Shown here in pieces: positions 8,542-18,287 of a DNA stretch of 64,000 nucleotides. The number at the start of each line of letters is the position of its first letter. Positions within the stretch are counted from its first letter, which is position 1. The position numbers were made by a program, and so were the translations under genes. The stretch spans positions 1 through 64,000 of the forward strand of contig DAIDEE010000042.1 of NCBI GenBank assembly GCA_027308685.1, read 5' to 3'. Source of the stretch: Acidocella sp. Lineage in GTDB: Bacteria; Pseudomonadota; Alphaproteobacteria; Acetobacterales; Acetobacteraceae. The notes below the pieces were generated by a model. The model was not told where the DNA came from. It did no database searches and saw only the letters and a program-made list of their open reading frames with translations.

Positions 8542-10037
8542 CCCGCCCCCATTTCTTTAAGCATCGCCGTTGTCGGCTGTGGCTGCATGTTATTAAGTGC
8601 CGGTGAGGCAATGGTCAGTATCGGCTGTGGATTTACGCCAAGACAAATAATGGCGGAAGCCAGAACCAGCATCATTGAGGTCTCCCTCATTCCAAAATCA
8701 TGTTCGTCGCGGGTTTCATCCACCGGTCCGTGGAAGGCACGTTGAATAGCGACCAGCGAATATAGTGCCGCAGGGATAAGCCCAATTGCAGCGAAAATTG
8801 TGATGACCGGGGCGACGGCCCAGGCGCCTCGCAAAATAAGAAATTCGCCAACAAAATTTCCAAGGCCTGGTAATCCCATCGATGCCAGGATGAAGAACGC
8901 TCCAAAGGATGAGAGCCGAGGCATATCGCCCCACAATCCACCCATACGGCTAAGGTCGCGCGTATGCAAGCAGTGCTGCAAGCTACCAACGATAATGAAA
9001 AGTGCTCCGGTACTAATACCATGCGCCACTAGCAATATGACGACGCCTTGCCAGGCAATGATGTTAAAAGCAAACACTCCGATGAGCACAAAGCCCATGT
9101 GGCTGACGCTAGTGTAGGCAATGAGTCTTTTTAGGTCAGACTGCCCGTAGGCCAAAAATGCGCCGTAGAGTATGCTCGCGACACCGAGCCAGAGTGCTAT
9201 AGGTGCCAAGCTATGTGCCGCCGCTGGCATTAAGGGCACGACAAAACGCAATAGCCCATAGGCACCGGTTTTCAATAAAATACTCGCCAGAATAACGGAG
9301 CCAGCCGTTGGTGCTTCTGTATGGGTTTCCGGTAGCCAAACATGTACTGGAAAACTTGCCAGCTTTACAATAAACGCGATGAAAAGCCCAAGCGTAATGA
9401 GGATGCCGAACGTATGGGAGGTATGAGTTTGTATAAGTTCAAAATAATTGAAGGTAAGAACATTGGTTTGCTGTTGGTGCAAGAAAGCAAGCGCCAGAAT
9501 CGAAATTAATATCAGTAATCCAGAACCTTGGGTAAACAAGAAAAACTTTATTGCTGCGCGGCGGCGATTCTCGTGACCCCAGATGGCGATGATAAAATAC
9601 ATCGGTACCAGCATGAGTTCCCAAAAATAGAAAAACAGAAACATATCTAGCGCGATGAATACACCGATAGCGCCAGCTAGCGACCATAATAGGTTGGCAT
9701 GGAAAAAGCCGGCACCGTTATCGATCTCGTGCCATGAGACAATCACAGCGAAGAGCCCGATCAGAATCGTTAATACGCTTAGCAACCAACTCACCCCGTC
9801 CATGCCCAGCCGGAAGCTCATTCCAAAGGCTGGGATCCATGCTGCATTAAATCCAGCCATCCAGGTTCCGGGCATCGCGATATCGGCGCTGCTGTGCAGT
9901 AGTGGAATGGCGATCGCAAGGTCGGATAGTAAGGCGATCAGGCTGATAATACGTGGTGCTGTTGAATGAAAACGTCCTGCCGGCCAAGCCAGCAGGCCCC
10001 CCAGCATTGGGATAACCAGAAGCCATACGAGCATCAT
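8538..10037 (-). CDS. nuoM: NADH-quinone oxidoreductase subunit M
   Basis: A 499-residue antiporter-like membrane subunit. Visible are FFYFWELMLVPMYFII with the channel Glu, KLASFPVHVWLPETHTEAPTAGSV, and the discontinuous-helix region QSDLKRLIAYTSVSHMGFV. NuoL, NuoM and NuoN each carry a proton half-channel driven by electron transfer to quinone. It is translationally coupled to nuoL upstream and nuoN downstream through four-base overlaps. Confidence 0.97.
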   Translation of the reverse strand: MMLVWLLVIPMLGGLLAWPAGRFHSTAPRIISLIALLSDLAIAIPLLHSSADIAMPGTWMAGFNAAWIPAFGMSFRLGMDGVSWLLSVLTILIGLFAVIVSWHEIDNGAGFFHANLLWSLAGAIGVFIALDMFLFFYFWELMLVPMYFIIAIWGHENRRRAAIKFFLFTQGSGLLILISILALAFLHQQQTNVLTFNYFELIQTHTSHTFGILITLGLFIAFIVKLASFPVHVWLPETHTEAPTAGSVILASILLKTGAYGLLRFVVPLMPAAAHSLAPIALWLGVASILYGAFLAYGQSDLKRLIAYTSVSHMGFVLIGVFAFNIIAWQGVVILLVAHGISTGALFIIVGSLQHCLHTRDLSRMGGLWGDMPRLSSFGAFFILASMGLPGLGNFVGEFLILRGAWAVAPVITIFAAIGLIPAALYSLVAIQRAFHGPVDETRDEHDFGMRETSMMLVLASAIICLGVNPQPILTIASPALNNMQPQPTTAMLKEMGAG

Positions 10038-11905
10038 GAGAATAACAATATGGCTATGGTGGCAACTGAGCCTGCCATCATCCAGCTGGCATAGCGGCGG
10101 ATTTGTCCGATTTGCATGGCGCGCAAGCGCCGATGCGCGACGATTGCAAGATATTGTAATCCTGCGAACATGCTGTCGACAGGATCGTGCCGAAGCACTC
10201 GCACCAGAGTCATGTAGGGGACAACAAACAATTCATCATAGAGCATATCAAACCCACATCCCGATCGAATAAAAATTGTCAGCTTGCTGGGCATAGTGGT
10301 GGTGGCTCGCGCCCATGTGCCGTTGCGATGTAACACGTAGGCAATACCTATACCTAATAATGGTGCAGCAAATCCCAGTAGGGGTATCATGAACGATACC
10401 GGTAAATGGTGAAATACGCCGACGGCAGGCGTAAGAAACCTGGAGAAAATGGTTTGATTGCCTAAGCCCTCGGGTGTTTCAAGCCAGCCCACCACCAGGG
10501 CACCCACAGACAGCGTAACCAGCGGAACGGCAATTCGAACGCCGTACGACCCAGAAACTTCAGTTTTCAACGGGCCGAGAAACACTGTAAAAACGACTCT
10601 GAAAATATAGGTGGCAGTGAGTACCGCGCCCAAAATTCCACAAGCCCATAAAATAAGGCCCGGCATCGGTGCTGCTGCAACGGCCCCCAATATCATTTCC
10701 TTGCTGAAGAACCCGGCGCTGATAATTGGCAGGGCCGCCAACGACGCGCTGCCGATGAGGAAAGCCCAGAACGCCAGGGGTAATTTAGAGCGTAGCCCGC
10801 CCATGGCAAATATGTTTTGTTCGTGGTTAAGCCGCATGGCGATGGCGCCGGCAGTTAAAAACAATAACGCCTTGAATACGGCATGTGTCAAAAAATGAAA
10901 CATCGCGGCCGGCCAAGCTCCGACACCTAGCGCTAAAAACATATAGCCAATCTGGCTCATGGTAGAGTAGGCGAGGACCCGCTTGATATCAGATTGCACT
11001 AGCCCGGCAAATGCTGCGACTAGTAATGTAATGACCGCACCAACCGCAATCGCATCGAGGACATGGGGGGCTAGCAGAAACAGGGCGTGTGTGCGTACCA
11101 CCAGATAAACGCCGGCAGTAACCATTGTGGCTGCATGGATCAGCGCACTAACGGGCGTTGGGCCAGCCATTGCATCGGGTAGCCAGGTTTGTAATGGCAC
11201 CTGAGCCGACTTACCTAACCCGCCGATAAGCAACAGGCTCGTAGCCACTGTCGGCATGAGACTGCCTGCAGACCAGGTTGCGACTGCGCCCGTCAACATC
11301 GCTTGGATATTCAAGGTGCCAAGTTTGGTTGAGAGTAATAGTAGGCCTGCGAGCATGGCGATATCAGCGATTCGAGTGACCACGAACGACTTGCGTGCCG
11401 CGTAGCCGTTTGTGGGCTCTGAGAACCAAAATCCCACCAGCAAATAGCTGCATACGCCAACGCCTTCCCAACCCACAAAGAGTACGGCAAGGTCATCTGC
11501 GAGTACGAGCAGAAGCATGGCGGCCACAAACAAATTCAAATAGGCAAAGTAGCGTGAATAGCCATCTTCACCATGCATGTATTCGGTCGAAAATAAATGT
11601 ATTAGGCAGCCGATGACGGTAATGACAAGCACCATCAATAGCGAGACTGGGTCGAGATACAAGCCTAGATTAATACTAAATCCGGGCAAGGTAATCCACG
11701 CCCACAGAGTTTGCTCGTAAATGGAATTTGTGGGGGGGTGACTTATCCAGTGCAACCCGATTGAGACGGCGAGTACGGCAGCAAGACCAACACTAATGGT
11801 TCCGACCGCGCCACTTACTCTCGGCCCCATGACAGGACCAAATAGTCCCAGAATAACTGAACTGAATAAAGGCAGTGCTGGGATCAACCAGAGGTAAGTT
11901 ATCAT
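10034..11905 (-). CDS. nuoL: NADH-quinone oxidoreductase subunit L
   Basis: A 623-residue protein, the largest membrane subunit of complex I. It has the antiporter core (VGWEGVGVCSYLLVGFW with the channel Glu; KSAQVPLQTWLPDAMAGPTPVSALIHAATMVTAGVYL) and a C-terminal amphipathic helix region that spans the membrane arm. Length and motif order match other NuoL proteins. It overlaps nuoK and nuoM by four bases each. Confidence 0.97.
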   Translation of the reverse strand: MITYLWLIPALPLFSSVILGLFGPVMGPRVSGAVGTISVGLAAVLAVSIGLHWISHPPTNSIYEQTLWAWITLPGFSINLGLYLDPVSLLMVLVITVIGCLIHLFSTEYMHGEDGYSRYFAYLNLFVAAMLLLVLADDLAVLFVGWEGVGVCSYLLVGFWFSEPTNGYAARKSFVVTRIADIAMLAGLLLLSTKLGTLNIQAMLTGAVATWSAGSLMPTVATSLLLIGGLGKSAQVPLQTWLPDAMAGPTPVSALIHAATMVTAGVYLVVRTHALFLLAPHVLDAIAVGAVITLLVAAFAGLVQSDIKRVLAYSTMSQIGYMFLALGVGAWPAAMFHFLTHAVFKALLFLTAGAIAMRLNHEQNIFAMGGLRSKLPLAFWAFLIGSASLAALPIISAGFFSKEMILGAVAAAPMPGLILWACGILGAVLTATYIFRVVFTVFLGPLKTEVSGSYGVRIAVPLVTLSVGALVVGWLETPEGLGNQTIFSRFLTPAVGVFHHLPVSFMIPLLGFAAPLLGIGIAYVLHRNGTWARATTTMPSKLTIFIRSGCGFDMLYDELFVVPYMTLVRVLRHDPVDSMFAGLQYLAIVAHRRLRAMQIGQIRRYASWMMAGSVATIAILLFS

Positions 11906-12210
11906 GGGACATCCCTCAATATATTTGCCGCGTCGCCATCCAAATTGGTTATCCGATTGCGCAGCCGTAAAATAAGGATCAAGCCAAGTGCTAGCTCAGC
12001 ACCTGCAAGATTAAGCACCATGACAAGCATGATTTGGCCATCAGGATTTCCCCATCGCATACCAGCCGTGATGAATAGGAGACCAGCAGCATTAAGCATA
12101 ATTTCGATCGACATCAAAACGAAAACCAAACTGCGCCGCGCGAGCAATCCGAGAAGGCCAAGCATGAATAGCGCCAAAGCCAACCCTGCCGGCGTTTGCC
12201 AAATAATCAT
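11902..12210 (-). CDS. nuoK: NADH-quinone oxidoreductase subunit K
   Basis: A 102-residue protein with three transmembrane helices. It contains the conserved Glu-bearing stretch LVFVLMSIEIMLNAAGLLFI and the later Glu in NLAGAELALGLILILRLRN; both Glu residues belong to the E-channel proton path. Overlaps of four bases with nuoJ and nuoL show tight translational coupling. Confidence 0.96.
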   Translation of the reverse strand: MIIWQTPAGLALALFMLGLLGLLARRSLVFVLMSIEIMLNAAGLLFITAGMRWGNPDGQIMLVMVLNLAGAELALGLILILRLRNRITNLDGDAANILRDVP

Positions 12211-12695
12211 CGCTCCTTTCTTCCAAGATGAAAGGCTCCAATAAGGCCTGTAAGAAGTAAAACTGAAGCGAGCTCGACTGTACTGATATCGGTAGTAAAT
12301 AGCCGCACACCTACTTCCTGTGGTGACACCACCCGGATCATGCCAACTGAGCCACCTCCCAAAAATACACGTGCAAGTTCAGATCCAAGACCTGCAACGA
12401 GAAACAGTGGTAAAACCCAGACCGAACGCACGATCCAACCGGCTTCACGGTGGACAGTAACTTTGTTGAGGCTAAGCATCATGATAACAAATAGGAACAA
12501 AACCATGATGGCACCGGCATAGACAATGACCTCCATGGCCGCCGCAAAAGGCGCACCCAGGGTAAAAAATATAACGCCCATGCTCACCAATGAGATTACA
12601 AAATACAACAAAGCGTGAACGGGGTTGGAACGTGTGATTGCAAGCGCCGTAGTTAGTAGGGTCAGGCTGGCGGCAACATAAAAAGTTATCATCAT
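12207..12695 (-). CDS. nuoJ: NADH-quinone oxidoreductase subunit J
   Basis: A 162-residue membrane subunit with five hydrophobic segments. The third has the conserved [16 protein letters not shown] with the Tyr and Gly of the pi-bulge that gates the E-channel. Position between nuoI and nuoK and the four-base overlaps on both sides fit the standard operon. Confidence 0.95.
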   Translation of the reverse strand: MMITFYVAASLTLLTTALAITRSNPVHALLYFVISLVSMGVIFFTLGAPFAAAMEVIVYAGAIMVLFLFVIMMLSLNKVTVHREAGWIVRSVWVLPLFLVAGLGSELARVFLGGGSVGMIRVVSPQEVGVRLFTTDISTVELASVLLLTGLIGAFHLGRKER

Positions 12696-13189
12696 GGCAG
12701 TAACCTATGTGGGCTCACTGGTTCGGCATTTGTGTTGGTAGCGCGGACGCCTGAAACGCGATAAAAATTGTAATCTGGTACCTTGCCGGTACCCGAAATT
12801 AGCAAATTTTCTTTTTCGTAAACTAAATTTTGCCTTGAATATTCGCTCATCTCAAAATCAGGAATTAACTGGATTGCTGAAGTCGGACAGGCTTCTTCGC
12901 AAAATCCACAAAAAATACAACGCGAGAAATTGATCCGAAAATACTCAGGTGACCAATCGTCAGGTTTACAGGTTTTTTGGAGATCAATGCAGTCCACTGG
13001 ACAAACTGCCGCACATAGATGGCAGGACACGCAGCGCTCTTCGCCATCAGGGTCCCGTGTCAGGATAATGCGTCCGCGGTAGCGTGGAGAAAGGTACGGC
13101 TTTTGCTCTGGATATTGTACGGTTACGGTACGGTGAAATAAATGTAAAAAAGTAAGCCAACAGGTCCGTAATGCGGAATAGATGTACAT
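12692..13189 (-). CDS. nuoI: NADH-quinone oxidoreductase subunit I (8Fe ferredoxin)
   Basis: A 165-residue peripheral-arm subunit. Two CxxCxxCxxxCP motifs, [15 protein letters not shown] and [15 protein letters not shown], bind clusters N6a and N6b. The start is taken at the ATG at 13189, which has GGAGCTGAA just upstream and leaves one base after the nuoH stop. A longer frame would overlap nuoH by more than 30 bases. The tail after the second cluster (YEKENLL) is typical of the family. Confidence 0.95.
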   Translation of the reverse strand: MYIYSALRTCWLTFLHLFHRTVTVQYPEQKPYLSPRYRGRIILTRDPDGEERCVSCHLCAAVCPVDCIDLQKTCKPDDWSPEYFRINFSRCIFCGFCEEACPTSAIQLIPDFEMSEYSRQNLVYEKENLLISGTGKVPDYNFYRVSGVRATNTNAEPVSPHRLLP

Positions 13190-13190
13190 T

Positions 13191-14144
13191 TCAGCTCCAG
13201 GCCAACATTGCAGCGCCCGTGACAGCAAGGTTGAGGAGGGAAAGTGGTAGCATTAATTTCCAGCCATACGCCATCAGTTGATCGTAGCGCGGCCTGGGCA
13301 AAGCAGCACGTAGAAGAATAAAAAATATGATAAAGCCGGTTGACTTAAAGAGAAACCAAACGACCGGCGGAAATATGGGGCCGTTCCAGCCACCGAAATA
13401 AAGCACAACGGTCATCATTGAAATTAAAATAATTCCTGCATATTCACCAACAAAAAACATACCAAACTTCATGCTCGAGTACTCTGTATGAAATCCCGCT
13501 CCTAGTTCATTCTCTCCCTCTGGGAGATCAAAAGGTAAACGATGCGCTTCGGCGATGCCGGCGATTAAGAAAAGAACGAAGCCTAAAAACTGTGGTACAA
13601 CAAACCACAAGTGAGTTTGGGCCTGAACTATATCGGTTAAGTTAAAACTACCGGTAAGCATTACTACGCCTGTCACAGCCAGTCCCATGAACACTTCATA
13701 ACTGATCATTTGGGCGGCAGCGCGCATCCCACCGAGGAGCGAAAACTTACTATTAGATGCCCAGCCGGCGAGAACCACACCATAGACGGAAAGTGACGTC
13801 ATCCCCAGAAAAAATAATAACCCAATATTCAAATTCAGATCGATACCAAAGTGAGTAGTAAACGGAATGACAGCAAAGCCCATCAAAACAGTAGCCATCA
13901 CAATTGCAGGCGCTATCGTAAAAATTATCTTGTCAGCAAACGGTGGGGTCCAATCCTGTTTGAAAAAAATTTTTACCATATCCGCAACAATCTGTAGTGT
14001 GCCCTCCCACCCGACGCGATTTGGCCCAAGACGGTCTTGCCAAAAACCAAGGAGACGGCGCTCTACCCAGGTGAGCGTAGCCGCGGCTATAACAATACTG
14101 AGTAAGATAAAAATGGCTTCAAGGAGCGTCAAAACAATCGTCAT
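13191..14144 (-). CDS. nuoH: NADH-quinone oxidoreductase subunit H
   Basis: A 317-residue membrane subunit that forms the quinone-access chamber together with NuoB and NuoD. Conserved stretches include [49 protein letters not shown] (acidic loop facing the quinone tunnel) and [14 protein letters not shown]. Eight hydrophobic segments are visible. It overlaps nuoG by four bases. Confidence 0.97.
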   Translation of the reverse strand: MTIVLTLLEAIFILLSIVIAAATLTWVERRLLGFWQDRLGPNRVGWEGTLQIVADMVKIFFKQDWTPPFADKIIFTIAPAIVMATVLMGFAVIPFTTHFGIDLNLNIGLLFFLGMTSLSVYGVVLAGWASNSKFSLLGGMRAAAQMISYEVFMGLAVTGVVMLTGSFNLTDIVQAQTHLWFVVPQFLGFVLFLIAGIAEAHRLPFDLPEGENELGAGFHTEYSSMKFGMFFVGEYAGIILISMMTVVLYFGGWNGPIFPPVVWFLFKSTGFIIFFILLRAALPRPRYDQLMAYGWKLMLPLSLLNLAVTGAAMLAWS

Positions 14145-16543
14145 GACGTACTCATTGACCTATGATACGCGATAATGGCCGGAGACAATTCGCTCACTTC
14201 CTCAATCCCAAGGTTCCGATGATCCTCCGCAACATTTTGTACGTCAGCAAAGAACACATTATAACCTGTCGGAGATTGAAATAAAAATCTTTCTTCAACC
14301 CCTGAAAGAGCGCCACCAATCGTATCTTGAAATTTATTGACTGCCTGTACTGAATTCCATCCCGGCGACCACACAACTGGCTTAAGAGCCGATTGGAGGT
14401 GAATTGGGGGGCCTTCCATTGTGGTACTAAGGGGGGAATCGTTATGTTGCGCGGGTAACTGTTCACGGACCTCAATATGCGCGCTCGCTGCCGTCCGGCC
14501 ACTATGGCGGTAAGGCAAAGTTGGGGGTCGTGTTGTTGGCGGCACGGTTGGTGACGCATCACTACATGCCGCAAGCTCTGGTATAGCCGCACTCATCGAC
14601 GTAAGTAATTGAGCATACGTTCCCCATGTGGTGGCCTTATCTCGGCTAGCCATTACGCCTGCGTCTCGAAGCAGAACCCAACTCTGGGGAGCCTCTTCAA
14701 CACCAAATATTCCTTTATAAAAACGCTGTACTCGACCTTCAAAATTTATAAATGTCCCGTCACTGTCGGCGAAGCTACCTACTGCGACAGTTAAAGATGC
14801 ATGTTTTGTCGTCGATGTTTCAATATGATCTAGTACACATAACTGGGCCACTTCGGCGATCATTTCATCAGCCAAAATTGGGGATCGTAATTGGATGTCG
14901 TTTTCAAGAACTATGACGCTTCGTCCTTTCGATACCTCAAGTGAGGCCGACAAAGGCCGATTATCGATAAGTCCGAGACCGAGACTGTTAGCTTCGGGCA
15001 GCAGAATACTTAGCTTGGCGTGTACGTTTACTTGACGTAGGGCAACAACAATATTTGCGCCCGCGCGTAGTAGTGCAGCATTACCACTCACCACTATGAT
15101 TGGTTTTTTGGCTTTGCGCAGAGCATCTGATATCGCTGATTCCTCTGTAGTATCGAGAATTGAATTACTAATTCGAATGGACGCAGCGGTGATTTCGAGT
15201 GCGGACAAGCGAATCACCTGGGTTGCCATCGAATCCAACCAACTCGGGCATTCGGTTATAACGAATAACGGATTCATAACGTCATGTGACGCAAGCTTAG
15301 CGGCTCCGGCATCCCATGTTGGGATGCCTCTGTTAGCCAAAATTGCTGATGGCACACGCTGCGTGGCTTGTCGCAGTGCTAATGCCAACCGCGGTGCGAC
15401 CGCGGTTGGGTCATCGCCAAGCACCAGTATCGCGTCAGCCTGCTCGGCGTCCTTGACACGCGCTAAGCCAAGGTCTCGCGCAATCTCAATTGCACTACGA
15501 ACTAATTCAGAATCGAAATCTGAAATTCCTGCGTAGAAGTTCTCTGCGCCAACGAGTTCGCGAAGGGCATAATTTGATTCCAGTGACGCACGAGGCGAGC
15601 CAATACCAACGACCCTATCAGACTTCAATATTTCGGCAAGATCCTTGCAGGCGGCCGCATGTGATAAGGCTAAGCCCGATCCTGTACGGGACGTCCTGAG
15701 GCGGGAATTGCTTTCGACGAAGCCTACACCGAATCGTCCACGGTCACAAAGAAAATACCCGTTAAGTGTCTCATTATAACGATTTAGAACGCGGCGCAAT
15801 TGCCCGCCACGTTCCTGTATTGTGATATTACACCCTACCGCGCAGTGCGGGCACACGGATGGCGTTGCCCGCATGTCCCATTTGCGACGAAACTTCGTTG
15901 AAAATGGCTTGTCAACAAATACACCAGTCGGGCATACCTCGACTAAGTTGCCGGCAAACGGGCTTTCTAAGGTACCGCTCTCATCGCGACCAAAATATAT
16001 ATTTCGGCTAGATCCGAATACGCCAAAATCATTACCGCCAGCATAATCCTGATAGAATCTAACACACCGATAACAACCTATGCAGCGGTTCATTTCATGG
16101 CGAATAAATGGTCCCAGGTTTTGATTGAGGTGAGTACGTTTTTCATAGCGATAGCGTCGCGCGCTATGGCCAGTCATTACTGTCATGTCTTGTAAGTGGC
16201 ATTCGCCGCCTACCTCACAGACTGGGCAGTCATGGGGGTGGTTGGTGAGAACAGTTTCTACAATCGCCTCTCGAAATTTGGTTGCCTGCCCATCCGCTAT
16301 AGAAACGCGCATCGCGGGCGTCATTTTGGTCATACAAGCCATAACAATGCGGCCTGTAGTATCTTCAGGCCCCTGATATACTTTGACAGCGCATTGACGG
16401 CACGAGCCTACGGAACCGAGCGCCGGGTGCCAGCAAAAATAGGGAACATCCTGCTTCGCGGTAAGACAAGCAGCGAGCAAATTATCGTTTTCATTGACGA
16501 GAACAACTTGATCTTCAATTGTAATTTTTATGTCCATGGGCAT
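14141..16543 (-). CDS. nuoG: NADH-quinone oxidoreductase subunit G
   Basis: An 800-residue iron-sulfur subunit. N-terminal ferredoxin domain: CWHPALGSVGSCRQCAVK and a following Cys (cluster N1b). Next come HDCPVCEVGGECHLQDM (N3) and the 4Fe ferredoxin-like CIGCYRCVRFYQDYAGG (N4). At about 225-240, CPHCAVGCNI begins the molybdopterin-oxidoreductase-like domain with cluster N7. The C-terminal third is divergent and has a Pro/Thr-rich stretch near 680-710. Two ATG codons lie six bases apart at the start; the first is used here. It overlaps nuoF by 16 bases. Confidence 0.95.
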   Translation of the reverse strand: MPMDIKITIEDQVVLVNENDNLLAACLTAKQDVPYFCWHPALGSVGSCRQCAVKVYQGPEDTTGRIVMACMTKMTPAMRVSIADGQATKFREAIVETVLTNHPHDCPVCEVGGECHLQDMTVMTGHSARRYRYEKRTHLNQNLGPFIRHEMNRCIGCYRCVRFYQDYAGGNDFGVFGSSRNIYFGRDESGTLESPFAGNLVEVCPTGVFVDKPFSTKFRRKWDMRATPSVCPHCAVGCNITIQERGGQLRRVLNRYNETLNGYFLCDRGRFGVGFVESNSRLRTSRTGSGLALSHAAACKDLAEILKSDRVVGIGSPRASLESNYALRELVGAENFYAGISDFDSELVRSAIEIARDLGLARVKDAEQADAILVLGDDPTAVAPRLALALRQATQRVPSAILANRGIPTWDAGAAKLASHDVMNPLFVITECPSWLDSMATQVIRLSALEITAASIRISNSILDTTEESAISDALRKAKKPIIVVSGNAALLRAGANIVVALRQVNVHAKLSILLPEANSLGLGLIDNRPLSASLEVSKGRSVIVLENDIQLRSPILADEMIAEVAQLCVLDHIETSTTKHASLTVAVGSFADSDGTFINFEGRVQRFYKGIFGVEEAPQSWVLLRDAGVMASRDKATTWGTYAQLLTSMSAAIPELAACSDASPTVPPTTRPPTLPYRHSGRTAASAHIEVREQLPAQHNDSPLSTTMEGPPIHLQSALKPVVWSPGWNSVQAVNKFQDTIGGALSGVEERFLFQSPTGYNVFFADVQNVAEDHRNLGIEEVSELSPAIIAYHRSMSTS

Positions 16544-17802
16544 TTCCCATCACGGATATGCCGCTCGAATTCGTCTCGAAAATAACTAAGACCTGTCATC
16601 AAGGACGCCATCGCACCCGGGGCTAAAGCACAAAAAGTTCTTCCTGGAGCCATGGTGTCGGAAATATCGGTTAACAAATCCAGATCATCCATTTTCCCTT
16701 CACCGATTTCGATAGCCTTAAGTGTTCGTTCAACCCAAGGGAGGCCGTCGCGGCATGGAGCACACCAGCCGCATGATTCTTGGGCGAAAAAATGCTGCAA
16801 ATTAGCGATGAGTCCAATTGGGCATGTTTGATCGTCAAGAATAATCGCGGTACCAGTTCCTAAGCGATTACCCTTGGCGGCGAATGCGGCAAAACTCATT
16901 GGTATATCGAGGTCTTCCGCAAGCATAAATCCAGTCGATGCCCCACCAGGTAACACTGCACGCAACTTATATCCGTGCTGCATCCCTCCAGCATAATTTT
17001 CAATCATGTCTTGCATTGGTGTTCCCATTGGCAATTCATAGGCGCCAGGTTTTTTCACACGCCCGCTAACACCAAAAATTTTTGTGCCAACGGCACCATT
17101 TTGTCCGAGGTTGCGATACCAATCTGCACCATTTGCAATAATATGTGGTATGTTACACACAGTCTCGACATTATTCACGACAGTTGGCGCTCCAAATAAG
17201 CCACTTGTCATTGGTAATGGTGGCTTGGAACGCGGAACCGCCCGTCGTCCTTCAAGTGAATTCAAGAGAGCCGTTTCTTCCCCACAAATATATCGCCCAG
17301 CACCGCCATGCACATGGATCACCAGGTTGTAGCCAGAACCTAAAATATTTAGCCCTAATAGGCCTGCAGCTTCCGCCTCAGATACGGCATGTTCGATTAA
17401 AGTAATTGCACGATGATATTCTCCGCGGATAAAAATATATGAATGATCCGCTTGAACGGCATAGGCGCTGAGGATAATGCCTTCGATTAACTGATGTGGA
17501 TCACCCTCCAGAAGTAATCTGTCTTTAAATGTGCCGGGCTCCATTTCATCGGCATTCACAATAAAATAGTGAGTTCCAGGACGTTCTTCCCGACTTGGCA
17601 TGGCCTGCCATTTACGACCGGTAGGAAAGCCGCCACCACCGCATCCGCCAAGACCTGAATCAACAACTATTTCCAGCACCTTCGTGGGGTCGATGCGTCC
17701 AATGGTCTGCAGTACAGCTTGATACCCGCCGACAGCCTGATAGGCAGCCAAGTCATATGGCTCCTGGTTGGCGATAATATTTTTTGTCAGCGGCCGTTCC
17801 AT
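16528..17802 (-). CDS. nuoF: NADH-quinone oxidoreductase subunit F (NADH-binding)
   Basis: A 424-residue flavoprotein subunit. Visible are the glycine-rich GLGGCGGGGFPTGRKWQ at the FMN/NADH site, NADEMEPGTFKDR, the RGEY segment, GGAGRYICGEETALLNSLEG, and the cluster N3-type ligands SCGWCAPCRDG with a later Cys. It oxidises NADH and passes electrons to NuoE and NuoG. It starts three bases after the nuoE stop. Confidence 0.97.
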   Translation of the reverse strand: MERPLTKNIIANQEPYDLAAYQAVGGYQAVLQTIGRIDPTKVLEIVVDSGLGGCGGGGFPTGRKWQAMPSREERPGTHYFIVNADEMEPGTFKDRLLLEGDPHQLIEGIILSAYAVQADHSYIFIRGEYHRAITLIEHAVSEAEAAGLLGLNILGSGYNLVIHVHGGAGRYICGEETALLNSLEGRRAVPRSKPPLPMTSGLFGAPTVVNNVETVCNIPHIIANGADWYRNLGQNGAVGTKIFGVSGRVKKPGAYELPMGTPMQDMIENYAGGMQHGYKLRAVLPGGASTGFMLAEDLDIPMSFAAFAAKGNRLGTGTAIILDDQTCPIGLIANLQHFFAQESCGWCAPCRDGLPWVERTLKAIEIGEGKMDDLDLLTDISDTMAPGRTFCALAPGAMASLMTGLSYFRDEFERHIRDGKCPWT

Positions 17803-17807
17803 TTTGC

Positions 17808-18287
17808 TTAAGCCTTCGGCAGCAGTTTATTGATTTTAGTAGAGTCGAGATCTCCGACGAGAGTCTGACCCATCAGCATGGCGGGTGCATGATCACAATG
17901 ACCGAGGCACACGATGGGGAGCAGAGTATATTTACCATCTGCAGTTGTCTCTCCATCTTTAATTGTAAGATTGTCCATAATACTTTTGGCAATTTTGTTT
18001 CTTCCCATCATCCAGCAGGTTACGCTGTCACATAGTAAAATAACGGTTTCGCCAACGGGTTGGCGATATATTAGATTATAGAAAGTCGCTACTTCATCAA
18101 GTTCAGAAATTGACATCCCAAGGATTCTGGCAACTTCAGCGAGTATATCATCGCTGATATACCGACGATTTTTTTGAACAAGCTTTAGGACATCAATACA
18201 TGCAGCACGTGCGACTGGATAATGTGCAACGAGCTTTGCGATTTCGTAAAGTTCAGTGGTGGTCATCATATCTTTAGCGATCAACAT
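17808..18287 (-). CDS. nuoE: NADH-quinone oxidoreductase subunit E
   Basis: A 159-residue thioredoxin-fold [2Fe-2S] subunit (cluster N1a). The ligands are CDSVTC and, about 35 residues later, CLGHC. N-terminal helices around ILGMSISELDEVATFYN are typical. It overlaps the nuoCD stop by 14 bases and leads directly into nuoF. Confidence 0.95.
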   Translation of the reverse strand: MLIAKDMMTTTELYEIAKLVAHYPVARAACIDVLKLVQKNRRYISDDILAEVARILGMSISELDEVATFYNLIYRQPVGETVILLCDSVTCWMMGRNKIAKSIMDNLTIKDGETTADGKYTLLPIVCLGHCDHAPAMLMGQTLVGDLDSTKINKLLPKA